A stretch of 64,000 nt of DNA from Zizania palustris. Its lineage: Eukaryota > Streptophyta > Magnoliopsida > Poales > Poaceae. The stretch covers positions 92,401,108-92,465,107 of the forward strand of contig JAAALK010000080.1 of assembly GCA_019279435.1 (NCBI GenBank). The letters run 5' to 3'. Below the pieces are notes generated by a model, which searched no databases, was not told the origin of the DNA, and saw nothing but the letters and a program-made list of their open reading frames with translations. Each line of letters starts with the position of its first letter. Position 1 is the stretch's first letter. The translations under genes were made by a program, and so were the position numbers. This document shows positions 1 through 9,414 of this stretch, piece by piece.

Positions 1-681
1 CCGCGCTCGGTGCAATTTCAGCCGTAGAAGATCGCGATCTAATTGGAGATAAAAACCAAAACCGGCAAAAAATCTTCGGTGGAAAAACACGAGGTGGACT
101 GTAGATTGATCTATTAAAAACAGTCATCTATCCCCGGGGGATAGGGGCCTATTTATAGGCGACTCCTAATACATGAAAAGACTAATTTACCCTCGGGTAA
201 AATAAACTGACTCTAAATTAAATTCCGAAAATTACTAAAATATTCTTAGAAAAATCACCTGACTCAAATAAAAATATTCTAAACTTAAAAACTAAATATT
301 AATATCCTAAAAACGAATTAATCATAGGTTGTCAGTTTTGCGCCGAAACTGACAAAGCGTCCACCGTCTTCGCACCGGGTACCCGGATTGGGCCGACCCG
401 ACCCCGTAGCTTCCTCAGCCCGGCAATTGCTCGTCGCCCGTGTACCTGAGTCAAACCCAGTCAATAGACCGGTGGATCCTCTGCCCCTCCTAGCCATGTA
501 CCCGGATTGTGCCAGCTCGACTCCGCGGCTCCTCTGCCCGGCCGTCGCTCACTGCCCGTGTACCTGTGTCACATGCGCCTCAGACTCGGCAGGTCTTCAT
601 ATCTCCCTTCCTTTGACTTCCGTTGACAATCACTTATCACATCTGGAATATCAAAACCATATTCTTCAACATGGTTTCTCA
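1..681 (-). mobile_element. Copia (SIRE/Maximus-like) LTR, partial (element H)
   Basis: This is the 5' part of a minus-strand LTR that runs off the left edge of the window. Its terminus (TGAGAAACC on the minus strand) lies at 681, directly next to a polypurine tract. It shares long blocks with the LTR at 39948-41682 and the solo LTR at 42797-44892, including the GTCAGTTT/AAACTGAC inverted repeat near 330-352 and the segment at 380-600. A TATA-like CTATAAATAG (minus strand) sits near 150-160. Open frames inside, such as 388-780, are LTR translations, not genes. Family assignment rests on LTR ends, polypurine tract and similarity to neighbours with copia gag. Confidence 0.8.
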
Positions 682-696
682 ATCTCCCCCTTGATG
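682..696 (-). promoter_or_regulatory. Polypurine tract of copia element H
   Basis: The minus strand reads CAAGGGGGAGAT immediately before the LTR start TGAG. This is the plus-strand DNA primer site of SIRE-type copia elements. The same motif sits next to the LTR at 62925. Confidence 0.75.
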
Positions 697-2040
697 AGTT
701 CATTGTCAACACCCTTTTCAGCTCATCTCCAAAACCTGGAAAACATGTGGAAACAAGAAAACAAAAACAAAAGAAAATAGAAGAGAGAAAATAAAAGTTT
801 AACCCTAATGACCAAAAGCCAAACAGAAGCGAAAAATGGTCATTATGGTTAACCAAAAATAAAGCCTCAAAAACAAGTGCAAATCTCAGAATTACCAACA
901 AGAATAAACTCCCCCTGAAATAAATCCCAGAGAAAGCCCAAAATATATCCAAAATTTCTCCCCCTTGTTGACAATTGGACTCATCAAGTGAGACTAAATG
1001 CACTCTAAAGAGACATAAACACACACTCCCCCTGAAATTCAGCTCCCCCTCAAAATATGTCATGAATGCGGATGGGGTGCAGGTGGAGTGTGAAAAGCAT
1101 GCTTCTTAGATATGATTGACTGCAATTACAACATCTAGCAGGTATAGCAAAAAATATATTGTCTGAGATACATGACATGATCAGTGCAATAAATTATATC
1201 TAAAGAGAGTCATTAGCACGCATTTTTCGATTTTTGAAAAACAAAAGCATCACCACATTTTCTAGTTGACAAGCAAAGTAAAGCATGAGATGCAAAAGCT
1301 AACTTATATCTACCAAGATAAGCATTGTCCAAATCAAAGTGCTCCAGCAAACTTGTCATCTTTTTAAATTCTTCAGACTAATTCTTTTTCCTTTTTATTT
1401 TTTCATTTCTGCCAGGGGTTATTTGCGTGTCAAACCTTATGCTAACCGACCAAGTCAAGCCTAGGCCAGAACTGGACCATCAGAAGCTTAAGACATTGGT
1501 CTTGGCATACATTACACCATCCTAGTTCATACCAAAGTGCTATGGTAAGCAGTCTAGAACAATGCAATGCGACAAAGAGAACCCACCTGGATCTTTTCTA
1601 ATAATCATAAAAATGCGTAAATTTTTCATTTTTCTGAATTTTATCATTTTTATAGCACATTTTGCATATGTAAAGCATATAGAAGTCCAAGTTGCGTATC
1701 TGCATCTAAGTAAGGATCTAGCTATTAGGCATGTAAAAGATAGTAAAAGCATTCAACCTACACATGCTAGTAACCAGAAGCAATGGTGATCATTTTTTTC
1801 AATTTTAAAACATAAAAGCAATGCATATGACAAATATCAGATATATCATGTGAACTGAACTAGAACATGATCATCGACAAGTAATCAAAAGCATATACTA
1901 GCTAGACAAAATAAAGCAGATTAATCATATAACAGAAGGAAGCTCAAAATGTGATTGATGATTATGCATGATATGAACGCACACAAAAAGACTCAATAAA
2001 AATAAAGAAGAAAAGAAAAAAATACTGACTCAAAATATCC
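697..2040 (-). mobile_element. Copia element H, 3' noncoding internal region
   Basis: This is the noncoding stretch between a lost pol gene and the polypurine tract of element H. It holds several CCCCCTTG/CTCCCCCTG polypyrimidine blocks (plus strand) near 870-1050, which resemble extra polypurine tracts. The block at about 1415-1780 matches 63505-63870 in element G (shared stretches around the 'agaagcttaag' and 'ggtaagcagtctagaa' motifs). No open frame here looks coding. The right border near 2040-2070, where the gypsy gag begins, is approximate. Confidence 0.65.
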
Positions 2041-2072
2041 CAAAAAAAGGATACACAACTCCCAAATCCAGA

Positions 2073-3167
2073 TCAATAATCACGAGTGGGAACAAACGGT
2101 CCAACGCCAGGTTTGGCAAAGGTGTTAAACCAGTGTCGAGCCATCTGCTCGTATGTAGGAAAGCGGAAGGAATCATATGAGTCTGGACCGAAATGAGGAT
2201 TAAAGCGCAGTCCTCTATTCTGCCTAAAATCACGGCCACGAGGTCCAAAACCGTATCCATAACGATCTGTAACTCTGCCACAACAAAAACCACCCTCCGG
2301 AGCACGATCATAAAAACCGTCTCCTCTACCAACACCTACACGACATGGCCTGGCCTCTAGCCTCTCTCTACGTCGAGGAACTCTCTGTCTACCACCCTGC
2401 TGGTAGAACTGCTCCTGCCCACTTTGAGTTCTCTCTGCTCGCTCAACCCGCTTCCTCCTGAAGCAAAACTCCTCTTTATAATACTCTTCAACAGAATAAC
2501 TTCCTTGTTTCAAATTCTGCAGTTTATCAAAAAGATCACGCCGATAATGCTTCGGCACGAAACGTCTTCTCATTTCACGTTTCATCTCTGCCCATGTGGC
2601 AATAGGATGTTCTCCATCTTCTTCACGATCTTGGAAAAGTTGCTCCCACCAAATCAGAGCATATCCTTCAAATTCTAGAGATGCCATAGCCAACTTCTTT
2701 TCTTCTGTATAATTATGCAAGCGAAGGATCTTGTCGACCTTCAACTCCCAAGTGAAATAAGCTTCAGGATCAGATCCTCCATCAAATTTTGGCATGGTAA
2801 ATTTCAGTTTACCAAGCCTCTCTTCACGATGGCCTCCTCTACGATGTTGGCGATCATGATGGGAATGATTACCATCATTTTCAGATTCGGATTCTTCAGT
2901 GTCTTGATTTCTTCAATTCCAGTCCCTCCCTCTTCCATGTGCAGCACTTCGGTTCCTCCATCCTCTTCTTCCTCCTCTTCCATCACTATCATCACCTTCT
3001 TCACCATGGGTGCTTGCTCCATCATTAGGTGGACGACGTCCCCTAATTTCATTTAGTATGGTTTGAAAATCTTGGGCCAACCGATCTTGTCTCTCTTCTA
3101 GACTTTGCTGGAATTCATTAAATTGTGCCATGGTGACACAATCATTGACCTCAACACCGTCACCCAT
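2073..3167 (-). pseudogene. Ty3/gypsy gag polyprotein remnant (chromovirus-like)
   Basis: The start at 3167 (MGDGVEVND) opens a gag frame that continues to 2073, broken only by an in-frame TGA at 2913-2915. That stop is what a CGA-to-TGA change would give, since the frame resumes as RNQDTEE. Downstream is a classic retrotransposon gag domain: PKFDGGSDPEAYFTWE, then EEKKLAMASLEFEGYALIWWEQL, then MKREMRRRFVPKHYRRDLFDKLQNLKQG. After YSVEEYYKE the sequence departs from the family and becomes Arg/Gly-rich, with no zinc knuckle and no pol. The copy therefore looks internally deleted. Gag would form the nucleocapsid-like particle. The LTR at 4022-4826 and a tRNA-iMet-type primer site lie just upstream, in the correct order. 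Confidence 0.8.
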
Positions 3168-3673
3168 CTTTCTGTAAAATTAGTGACAACAAAGGAACAA
3201 GAGTATATGTGGAATAAAAATATATGTGGGATCTCTCAATCTCACTTCTCTTACCAACCGAGGCTCAGTGAAGTTCCTGCGGGTTATAGAGAAACAAAAT
3301 GTGTGGTGGTACCGAGAGCGATGGTTAAGCGAATACAAGACTAGAGAGTACCGATTACGATGGCTTTTATGTGGAGCTTGGTGGGGATTATAAACAAGGA
3401 ATGCAATCTGAATTCTAGTTGTTGTAAAGTTAAGTAACAATCCAAACTAGAGGTTCCCTGCTTAGTGCTGATCTCAAAATGCTAAAGATGTAAATGGATC
3501 ACACACGCGCGCAAAGAAAATCTCAGATTGAGGCAAACAAGGAGTATGATTGGGATGCAAGTGTTGCAATCAAACCCAACCAAAATTTTTGTACCAACAA
3601 AAGATAGCGATCTGGTTGCACAACTTGAAACACAAACTTTCAGCAACTGTGCTCTCAAACGAACTGATCTTTA

Positions 3674-3775
3674 AACTTTTCTTTCAAAATTTTTCTCAAC
3701 TTTCCTTTTTTTGAACTTTTCTTTCACAATTTTTCTCAACTTTCCTTTTTTTGAACTTTTCTTTCTTTTACTTTT
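3674..3775. repeat. Short tandem repeat (about 46 bp, just over two copies)
   Basis: The unit AACTTTTCTTTC followed by a CTCAACTTTCC block and a T-run occurs twice, with a third partial copy, in the untranslated leader of the minus-strand gypsy element. The region 3168-3999 otherwise shows no gene. Confidence 0.7.
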
Positions 3776-4001
3776 TTTATAGAATTGAACACAATGACCA
3801 GATATATAAGAGGCTCAAAGGACACACGACGGAAAATGATCAGCAACTAAAACAAAGACTCTAATGGACTGAAAATTAAATGAACTCACTAAAATAACAG
3901 ATTGAAACAAAGGGCTAAACAATATATATTTTTTTGGCTTTTGGTGGATAGGACGAAACAAAATATATGTAGCTAAGGGTAAAGAATCCTACCGTGGAAA
4001 C

Positions 4002-4019
4002 CGATCAGCTCTGAAACCA
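4002..4019 (-). promoter_or_regulatory. tRNA-iMet-type primer binding site
   Basis: The minus strand reads TGGTTTCAGAGCTGATCGG two bases after the LTR end ACGCATCA. This matches the initiator-Met tRNA primer site (TGGTATCAGAGC) with one change. It marks where reverse transcription would start and fixes the LTR end at 4022. Confidence 0.75.
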
Positions 4020-4021
4020 GA

Positions 4022-4826
4022 TGATGCGTCACGGGGTCCCGATCTTCACGACGTAGGATCGATCTTCAGATAACTAGCTATAGAATAGCCGGATAACTTG
4101 CTGCAAGCAGCGATAACTAGTGCAACCTGGCAAATAAAACTTGAAGCCAACCACCGTCTTTAACCGGCAACCTGAATCGAGGATTCGCCCAACCACACTC
4201 TCAAAGAACCAACCAACACAGCCTACAATCAATCAAGGAGGATCTTGAAGAGAGTAGGAGCACCAATTGGGAGCGGATGAAGCCGCCGCTTCTGTAATCC
4301 CGCGAAGGAAATCACAAGAGCAAAAGAAGGTAGAGATCTCTCTCTGAATTTGTTAGCACGCAGCTGAACAAGGGGTTCTGTATTCAATAATCAAAAGTGC
4401 CGATTACAATGGTGCTAGGGGGTATTTATACAAGGTGTAGTCCTTGAAGATAGGTGTGAACACGAAAAGAAAAGACTCGGCGAACTATGTGAAAACGAAT
4501 CAGCTTCTGGAGAGTTTCCGCGTGGCTGTTGGTCTTCTGAGCGGTCTTCGGTATTTCAGCAATAACTCCTCCTTGGAAGCTTCAATTCACGAACGGTTGG
4601 ATCCATTGGAAAGGTGACTTGATAAGGTTTCACACCATGTAGAATATGCACCATGGAACTCTGTAGAATGATTCAGTTTTAATACAAGAACATTGACTTC
4701 ATGCAGACTGTTGACCTTCGGACCAGCAAGCACTAAAATTGGTCGGACGCTTTCATGCAAACTTCAAACTGGTCGGGGTTAGATTCATTGGAAACTAGAC
4801 TTCAAGTGTTTTCCAAAAAGTGCTCA
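4022..4826 (-). mobile_element. Ty3/gypsy LTR (minus)
   Basis: The LTR runs on the minus strand from about 4826 (TGAGCACTTT, after the purine stretch GAAGGAAAA) to 4022 (GCATCA). A TATA box (TGTATAAATACCCCC on the minus strand) lies near 4420-4435. The inner end is fixed by the adjacent primer site. The outer end is my best reading and could be off by some tens of bases. A pol C-terminal tail sits directly upstream and a gag directly downstream, so this one LTR joins the 3' end of one copy to the 5' end of another. Confidence 0.65.
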
Positions 4827-4849
4827 TTTTCCTTCATAGCTTTTGGAAA

Positions 4850-5158
4850 TCAAAAGTTATGATTATTTCTTTGAGATGATCCTGCAGGACTGGCTTGGTT
4901 CGAGCATGATTCTTCTATGTGTCCATTTCCTTGTGAGTTCTTGTCATCCTTCTTGATAAACCTGAGCATTAGCAATGTACACGACTTAGGTAGTATATAA
5001 CTCTCATTAATAGTAAAATGAATTTCACAAAGTAGCGCGTGCACCTCTTGTTGAAGCTTCTTAGCTCGACTGCGTGTAATTGGTCCATCAAAAACATGTA
5101 TTGGAGTTGCTATGGTTGAAGTGGTTGGAGTAGAGGTTGGAGTGGTCGGCGTGGTCAT
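4850..5158 (-). pseudogene. Ty3/gypsy pol C-terminal tail fragment
   Basis: This 102-codon fragment has a Thr/Pro-rich start, then FDGPITRSRAKKLQQEVHALL and a PKSCTLLMLRF stretch. That arrangement is typical of the tail beyond the integrase in many grass Ty3/gypsy polyproteins. It ends at a TGA directly in front of the LTR at 4022-4826. Protease, RT and integrase are absent because the sequence is cut at about 5160 by a copia LTR fragment. The lineage call (chromovirus) is inferred from the tRNA-Met primer site, not from a chromodomain. Confidence 0.6.
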
Positions 5159-5163
5159 ATCAA

Positions 5164-6356
5164 GGGTTTACACTGTTTTTGTCTCAGCCAGACAAGTGGG
5201 TACAGATGGTAGTCTACTTTATTTGGAGCCTTCTTTTGTCAGCTTCGCAGAGGAGACAGCATTAGCTTTTGCAGAGTAGACACGATCAGCCTTTGCACAT
5301 TTTGGAGTCTTCTGAAGCCTCCCTTCGCACGTGAGGTGTGCGGTAGCTTCAGTGACATGCTTGAACCCGTAGGCCTTCGCTTCACCGAAGTCAGCCTTCG
5401 ATACAGTGACGGTTTTGAGCCGAAGCCATCAAAGCTCTTGAGCCTTCGCACCATCACCTCCAGAGTGGACCACCACGGCTTCGCAGCTACTCCCAGCTTG
5501 AACTCCGTCAGTCTGTGTACCGAAGCCATGCATGGCCGAAGTACCTCAAGTAAGCCATACTCTGAAGCCCCACCTTCGGAGTACCTTCGCCACCTTTCAA
5601 AGTCCCTCCGTCCAAGGCCTTCGCATGAAGCATATCCCTAAGAACCCCTTTGTAGTGTCTCAGACCTGAGCACACTCTATGAAGACCCTAATCCGGACCA
5701 TGCCTTCGATGCTCCTTGACTTTCGAGACTTTCATCAGGTGTCCCTTTGAGTGTCTCTATCCAAAGCACACTTCGAACGTCTTGCCTCACTATTAAGGAC
5801 TTTGTCCACCATACTCCGAAGTCACCCCTTCCGGAGCACACTTCGAAGTGCCTCGCCTCCGAGGACTTCGCCTCGGGGTACCTTCAATCGGAGCCACCCT
5901 TCACACTTTTTGCCTTCGCCTGGCGCACCTTGACCCAAGGACCGACCTCGACACCACGCAGCCTTCGCGACCGAGGTCCACGCTCACTTGGCATCAAGCC
6001 TTCCGCTTGACCCAGGTTCACGCACTACGAACCGTCCGTGGCCTCCGAAGCCATCTGCGCACCACCGACAAACAGACAAGTGTTTCCAGTACCCCAGAGA
6101 CGTCTCCGGTAAACAGCCTTCGGTACACACTTCGATGTACCGCCCAAAGTACTGAGCCCTTCGATACCACCAAGTCATCGTGCTCTGCCAGACCCCTCCG
6201 ACAGACACACTCCACTGCACAACTGCAGTCAGCAATCACTAAACCCTTTGGTAAACACCTCTGAACCCCTTCAGAGGGACCCCTTTGCCCAGAAGAGAAC
6301 TTGTCAATCACTCATCATAGACTTGAAACCAAGGCACATTTCAACTTGGTTTCTCA
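5164..6356 (-). mobile_element. Truncated copia LTR (same family as 60911-62925)
   Basis: From AGGGTTTACACTG at 5164 to the terminus at 6356 (TGAGAAACC on the minus strand) this aligns with the LTR of element G (61741-62925). Shared landmarks are the CTTCGCAGAGGAGAC block, the CTTCGAAG-rich middle and the CAATCACTCATCA block near the end. The other roughly 830 bp of the LTR, including its TATA box, is missing. No polypurine tract follows 6356, so this is an LTR remnant and not an element end. ORFs of 80-140 codons inside are LTR translations. Confidence 0.75.
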
Positions 6357-6468
6357 TTTCTCTCCTTCGCTAAAATCCTCAATGGCTTCAGCAATACCGT
6401 CTTGAGAAGACCGATATTGTTCTATGCGAGACTTTAGCCACTCAAGATTACTAGCGCTATTCATGCTC

Positions 6469-7638
6469 CTAGTTTAAAGATAACCGAGACACATAGGTCA
6501 ACTTTACAGAGATGGGGACGAACCTCCACTGGGATACGCTAACAAAATCGTAATCTGAGAGATTGCGCCCCGACAAGCATTTTACCTTGTCGTGGATAGC
6601 ATCGATGGACGCATCAGCCAAGTCAACATGGGTCGATGCATCTGCGTGTACTGTCTCAACCTCGTCGTCGTCCCACTGTATAGGGCACTGGTGCAAGGTA
6701 GATGGGACACAACGATTGGTGTGAATCCAATCACGCCCTAGAAACACATTGTAGTTACCTTGCACGCTGACGACGAAGAAGGCGGTGGGTAGCGTCTTGT
6801 TCCCCACCATCAGCTCCAGGGATAGCACGCCCTTGGCTTCTGTGGTGTCGCCATTGAAGCCGTTGAGCATCATGTTAGTCTTATTTAGGTCGTGTTCATT
6901 TTTGACGAGCTTCCTTAGAAGGGAGTACGGCATTAGGTTGACGGTGGCTCCTCCCTCGACGAGCATCTTTGAGACTGGCTTTCCGTCAATGTGCCCTCTA
7001 ATGTAGAGTGGATTCAAGTGACGGTCCGTATCTTTGGGCTTCTCAAAGATAGCGTCTCGGGGGCCAAAATCTAGCTACGCGATTCCGGCATCCTCTTATG
7101 CTAGAGCGAACTCAAAAGGAAGCATGACGACATTTATATTCATCACCTGAGGAGTGGGTCCCTCAGAAACAGGCGTGTAGTCGTCGTCGAGCAAGTCATT
7201 GTCGTCGTCGCTCGGAACGGGAGATGGGTTGTTCATTATAACTAGCTTGGGCTTCCAAACCCTCTTCATGGTGGGCCGAGGGCAGATCTCCTCGAAAATT
7301 GTCTCTCGTTCCTCCTCGGCCTTCTCCTCTCGCATCTCTTACGCCCGCAAGCGTTGCAACCACCTCTTTTGTGATTTGGACATCCCCAGGGGTGCCCATG
7401 ATGGTTGCGTCTGAGTTCCGGGTGCTACAACCTTGCTTTTAATATTTTTGGCTGAACGGGACTCATCTGGATTGGCCTTGGATTTTCTTCGCTTGCCGAG
7501 GATGTTTTCCTGCTTTTTGTCGGCCGGACCGGCTTTACTGGTCTGGTCAAACCGAGGTGTGTCGGTCGGACCGGCCACAGGGGGCCGGTCGGGCCAGCCT
7601 ATGTCAATTCTTGCCGCAAGGCCGGTCAGACCGGCCAT
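6469..7638 (-). pseudogene. Ty3/gypsy protease and linker remnant (element I)
   Basis: One reading frame (7638 down to 6469) is interrupted by stops near 7339, 7096 and 7050. It carries a basic linker (WAPLGMSKSQKRWLQRLRA), an acidic linker and then a retropepsin-like domain: HIDGKPVSKMLVEGGATVNLMPYSLL and AFFVVSVQGNYNVFLGRDWIH. Retroviral-type proteases use D-T/S-G. Here the catalytic position reads Glu (VEGGA), so this copy should be inactive. RT, RNase H and integrase are absent: sequence beyond 6469 is lost at a copia LTR. It is the downstream continuation of the gag at 8030-8852 and 20318-21775. The lineage is most like OTA (Ogre/Tat/Athila) elements of grasses. Confidence 0.75.
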
Positions 7639-8029
7639 AGTAGGTCAGTCGGACAGGGCCTCAGATAGGTATTCGTTCAGGCTTGGTGACATACCTTCGA
7701 GAGACTTTGTCGGGGCCCCCTTCGGGATTAGGACCTCCTGGGACCCCACCTTTATGATGGTAACCTTCGGGGCGTTTCCGCGGTCATCTCTTTTGGTGTC
7801 ATTTTGCGCAGCTCAGCTTTGAGGCACTACAGACAAGCGATGAAATATATTCTCCTTTTGCGCTAGATTTTGTCCCTGCCAATCATAAACGTTAGGAGGA
7901 ATAGTGGCGGGGTGCTGCACGGAGTCCTCCAGCGGTGGAGCCCACATCGGGGGCCACGGAGCCATCGTCTAGCCGTACGGTGGTGGCATTGGAGGCTCCA
8001 GCGGCCCTGCCCACTGAGTGTCAAACCCA
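7639..8029 (-). mobile_element. Element I, gag-protease linker, no intact frame
   Basis: This is low-complexity internal sequence of element I between its gag and protease remains. The neighbouring 7520-7660 stretch carries several palindromic copies of the GGCCGGTCNGACCGG motif. Nothing else coding is visible. Confidence 0.5.
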
Positions 8030-8852
8030 CTAGCCTGTTGGGGGTTCAGCCACGTCGAGGGTACCTCGGACCATATCAACGAAGGGTCCTGCCAAGCCAA
8101 AGGTAGGTTGGCCCACTACGGAGACGGGTTCGGCCATTGGGGACCGAATTCTACCAGAGGTTGGGCCCAGAACGGAGGTGGGTTCGGCCATTGGGGGCCA
8201 GACCTGCTCCAAGGCTAGCTCTAGGACGGAGGGGTTCGGCCGCCTCGGAACCTGCGGCCGAACGCTCATCTTCTCGGACCTCCTCTGGTGTTTGTCAAGA
8301 AACATCTTGTATGTTACCTTTAGCTTTCTGCGGGCCCTAGCCAAAGATGGTACTTTGATATTTTCCTTACACACAACTACCTCTGGGTTCTTCGTTATGA
8401 GTGTGCATGCGCGTGGTTCTCCTATGACGACCGCTTTCCCTTTGGCTGACTCGACCTGTTCTGGCCGAATCAACACCTTCTTCTCCTCGAGATCGATGGT
8501 GTTCATAGGAAAGCGGTCCCTATCTAACTTCATCTTTGGACTAGCCTCAATTTTCAATCGTCCTTCCTCTATGGCCAATTGAACTTGCCGACGAAAAACA
8601 TTACAATCATTAGTATAGTGGGAATGTGAATCATGCCACTTACAGAAGGGGCACTTATTTAATTCATCGGCGAATGGCATGACTTGACCTTTAGGTAGTC
8701 TCAAAAGTTGATTTTTCAAGAGGAAGTAAAATATTTTATCACATTTAGTTACATCGAATGAATATTTAACTTCATTGGGATGACTCTTGGAGGGAGATGG
8801 CCGTAATTCGGAGCAGGTGATGGGTTTGGACTTAGTGTTCCAAGTCCATTCG
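8030..8852 (-). pseudogene. Element I gag, C-terminal half
   Basis: On the minus strand this reads AAEWTWNTKSKPITC, then KYSFDVTKCDKIFYFLLK, then a zinc-finger-like CPFCKWHDSHSHYTNDC, then NVFRRQVQLAIEEGRLK. It is the usual order in the C-terminal half of this grass gypsy gag. It continues directly from 20318 once element A and its target duplication are removed (ATG TAT GCG GC at 20318 joins C GAA TGG at 8852). It ends in imperfect repeats of a Pro-rich segment at about 8030-8250. Confidence 0.8.
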
Positions 8853-8857
8853 GCCGC

Positions 8858-9352
8858 TGTTGGGGGAAAATATCTCATCTTCAGGGTTATTGCCGAAGAT
8901 GCATGAAGGCAGTCAACCAGTTCGAAGATTCTCCGAAGATTATCTTCGAAGATACTCGGAACCTCGTTCGAAGCCCGAAGACAGGCATTGGTTCGAAGTA
9001 TGTCTTCGAACTAAAGCCCTTCAAGATCTTTTCTGTCAGCTAAGATGGAAGACTTATCTTCTTTCTTATTAGATTAGTCTTTTACCATTTTAGCCCTATT
9101 AAGGAAACCGAATAGTTTCCCTAATGTCGGTTGTAATAGAGGGGTAAATAGGTCTTTTCCTTAATATTGGGGCCTATAAATACCCCCCATTTCACCCTGT
9201 AATGGGGACCGAATACAAGTGATTCAATACACACTTTCGAACTATTCTAAGCTATTATCCTTTCGGAGGCTTAGAACAGTTTCCTTCACAAATACTTCGT
9301 TTGTTAGTTTCTTTTCTACAGAAACCTGTTAGCGTAATCTTTTACGCCAACA
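8858..9352 (+). repeat. 5' LTR of element A
   Basis: The 495-bp LTR contains a cluster of TTCGAAG/GAAGATTC motifs at 8930-9011 in U3, a TATA box at about 9174-9182 and the terminal CGCCAACA at 9352. Short ORFs such as 8860-9072 are LTR translations. Confidence 0.95.
9174..9182 (+). promoter_or_regulatory. TATA box of element A LTR promoter
   Basis: CTATAAATA is followed by a C-rich run, in the middle of the LTR. The transcription start would be expected about 30 bp downstream. The same block is present in the 3' LTR and in the related LTRs at 30488-31488 and 30839-31332. Confidence 0.75.
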
Positions 9353-9353
9353 G

Positions 9354-9371
9354 TTGGCGCCGTCCGTGGGG
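9354..9371 (+). promoter_or_regulatory. Primer binding site of element A
   Basis: TTGGCGCCGTCCGTGGGG begins one base after the LTR. TGGCGCCGT fits the 3' end of a tRNA-Asp type primer; the rest diverges. The identical motif follows the LTRs of elements B (27241) and C (31489), which ties the three together. Confidence 0.7.
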
Positions 9372-9414
9372 AACCTAGTCCAAAAAACTTCGTTCTCTAC
9401 CAATTTCTTACATC

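Noticed and set aside
388..780. 130-codon plus-strand frame
   Set aside because: It is in the LTR of copia H. The same DNA in the LTRs at 39948 and 44892 does not keep the frame.
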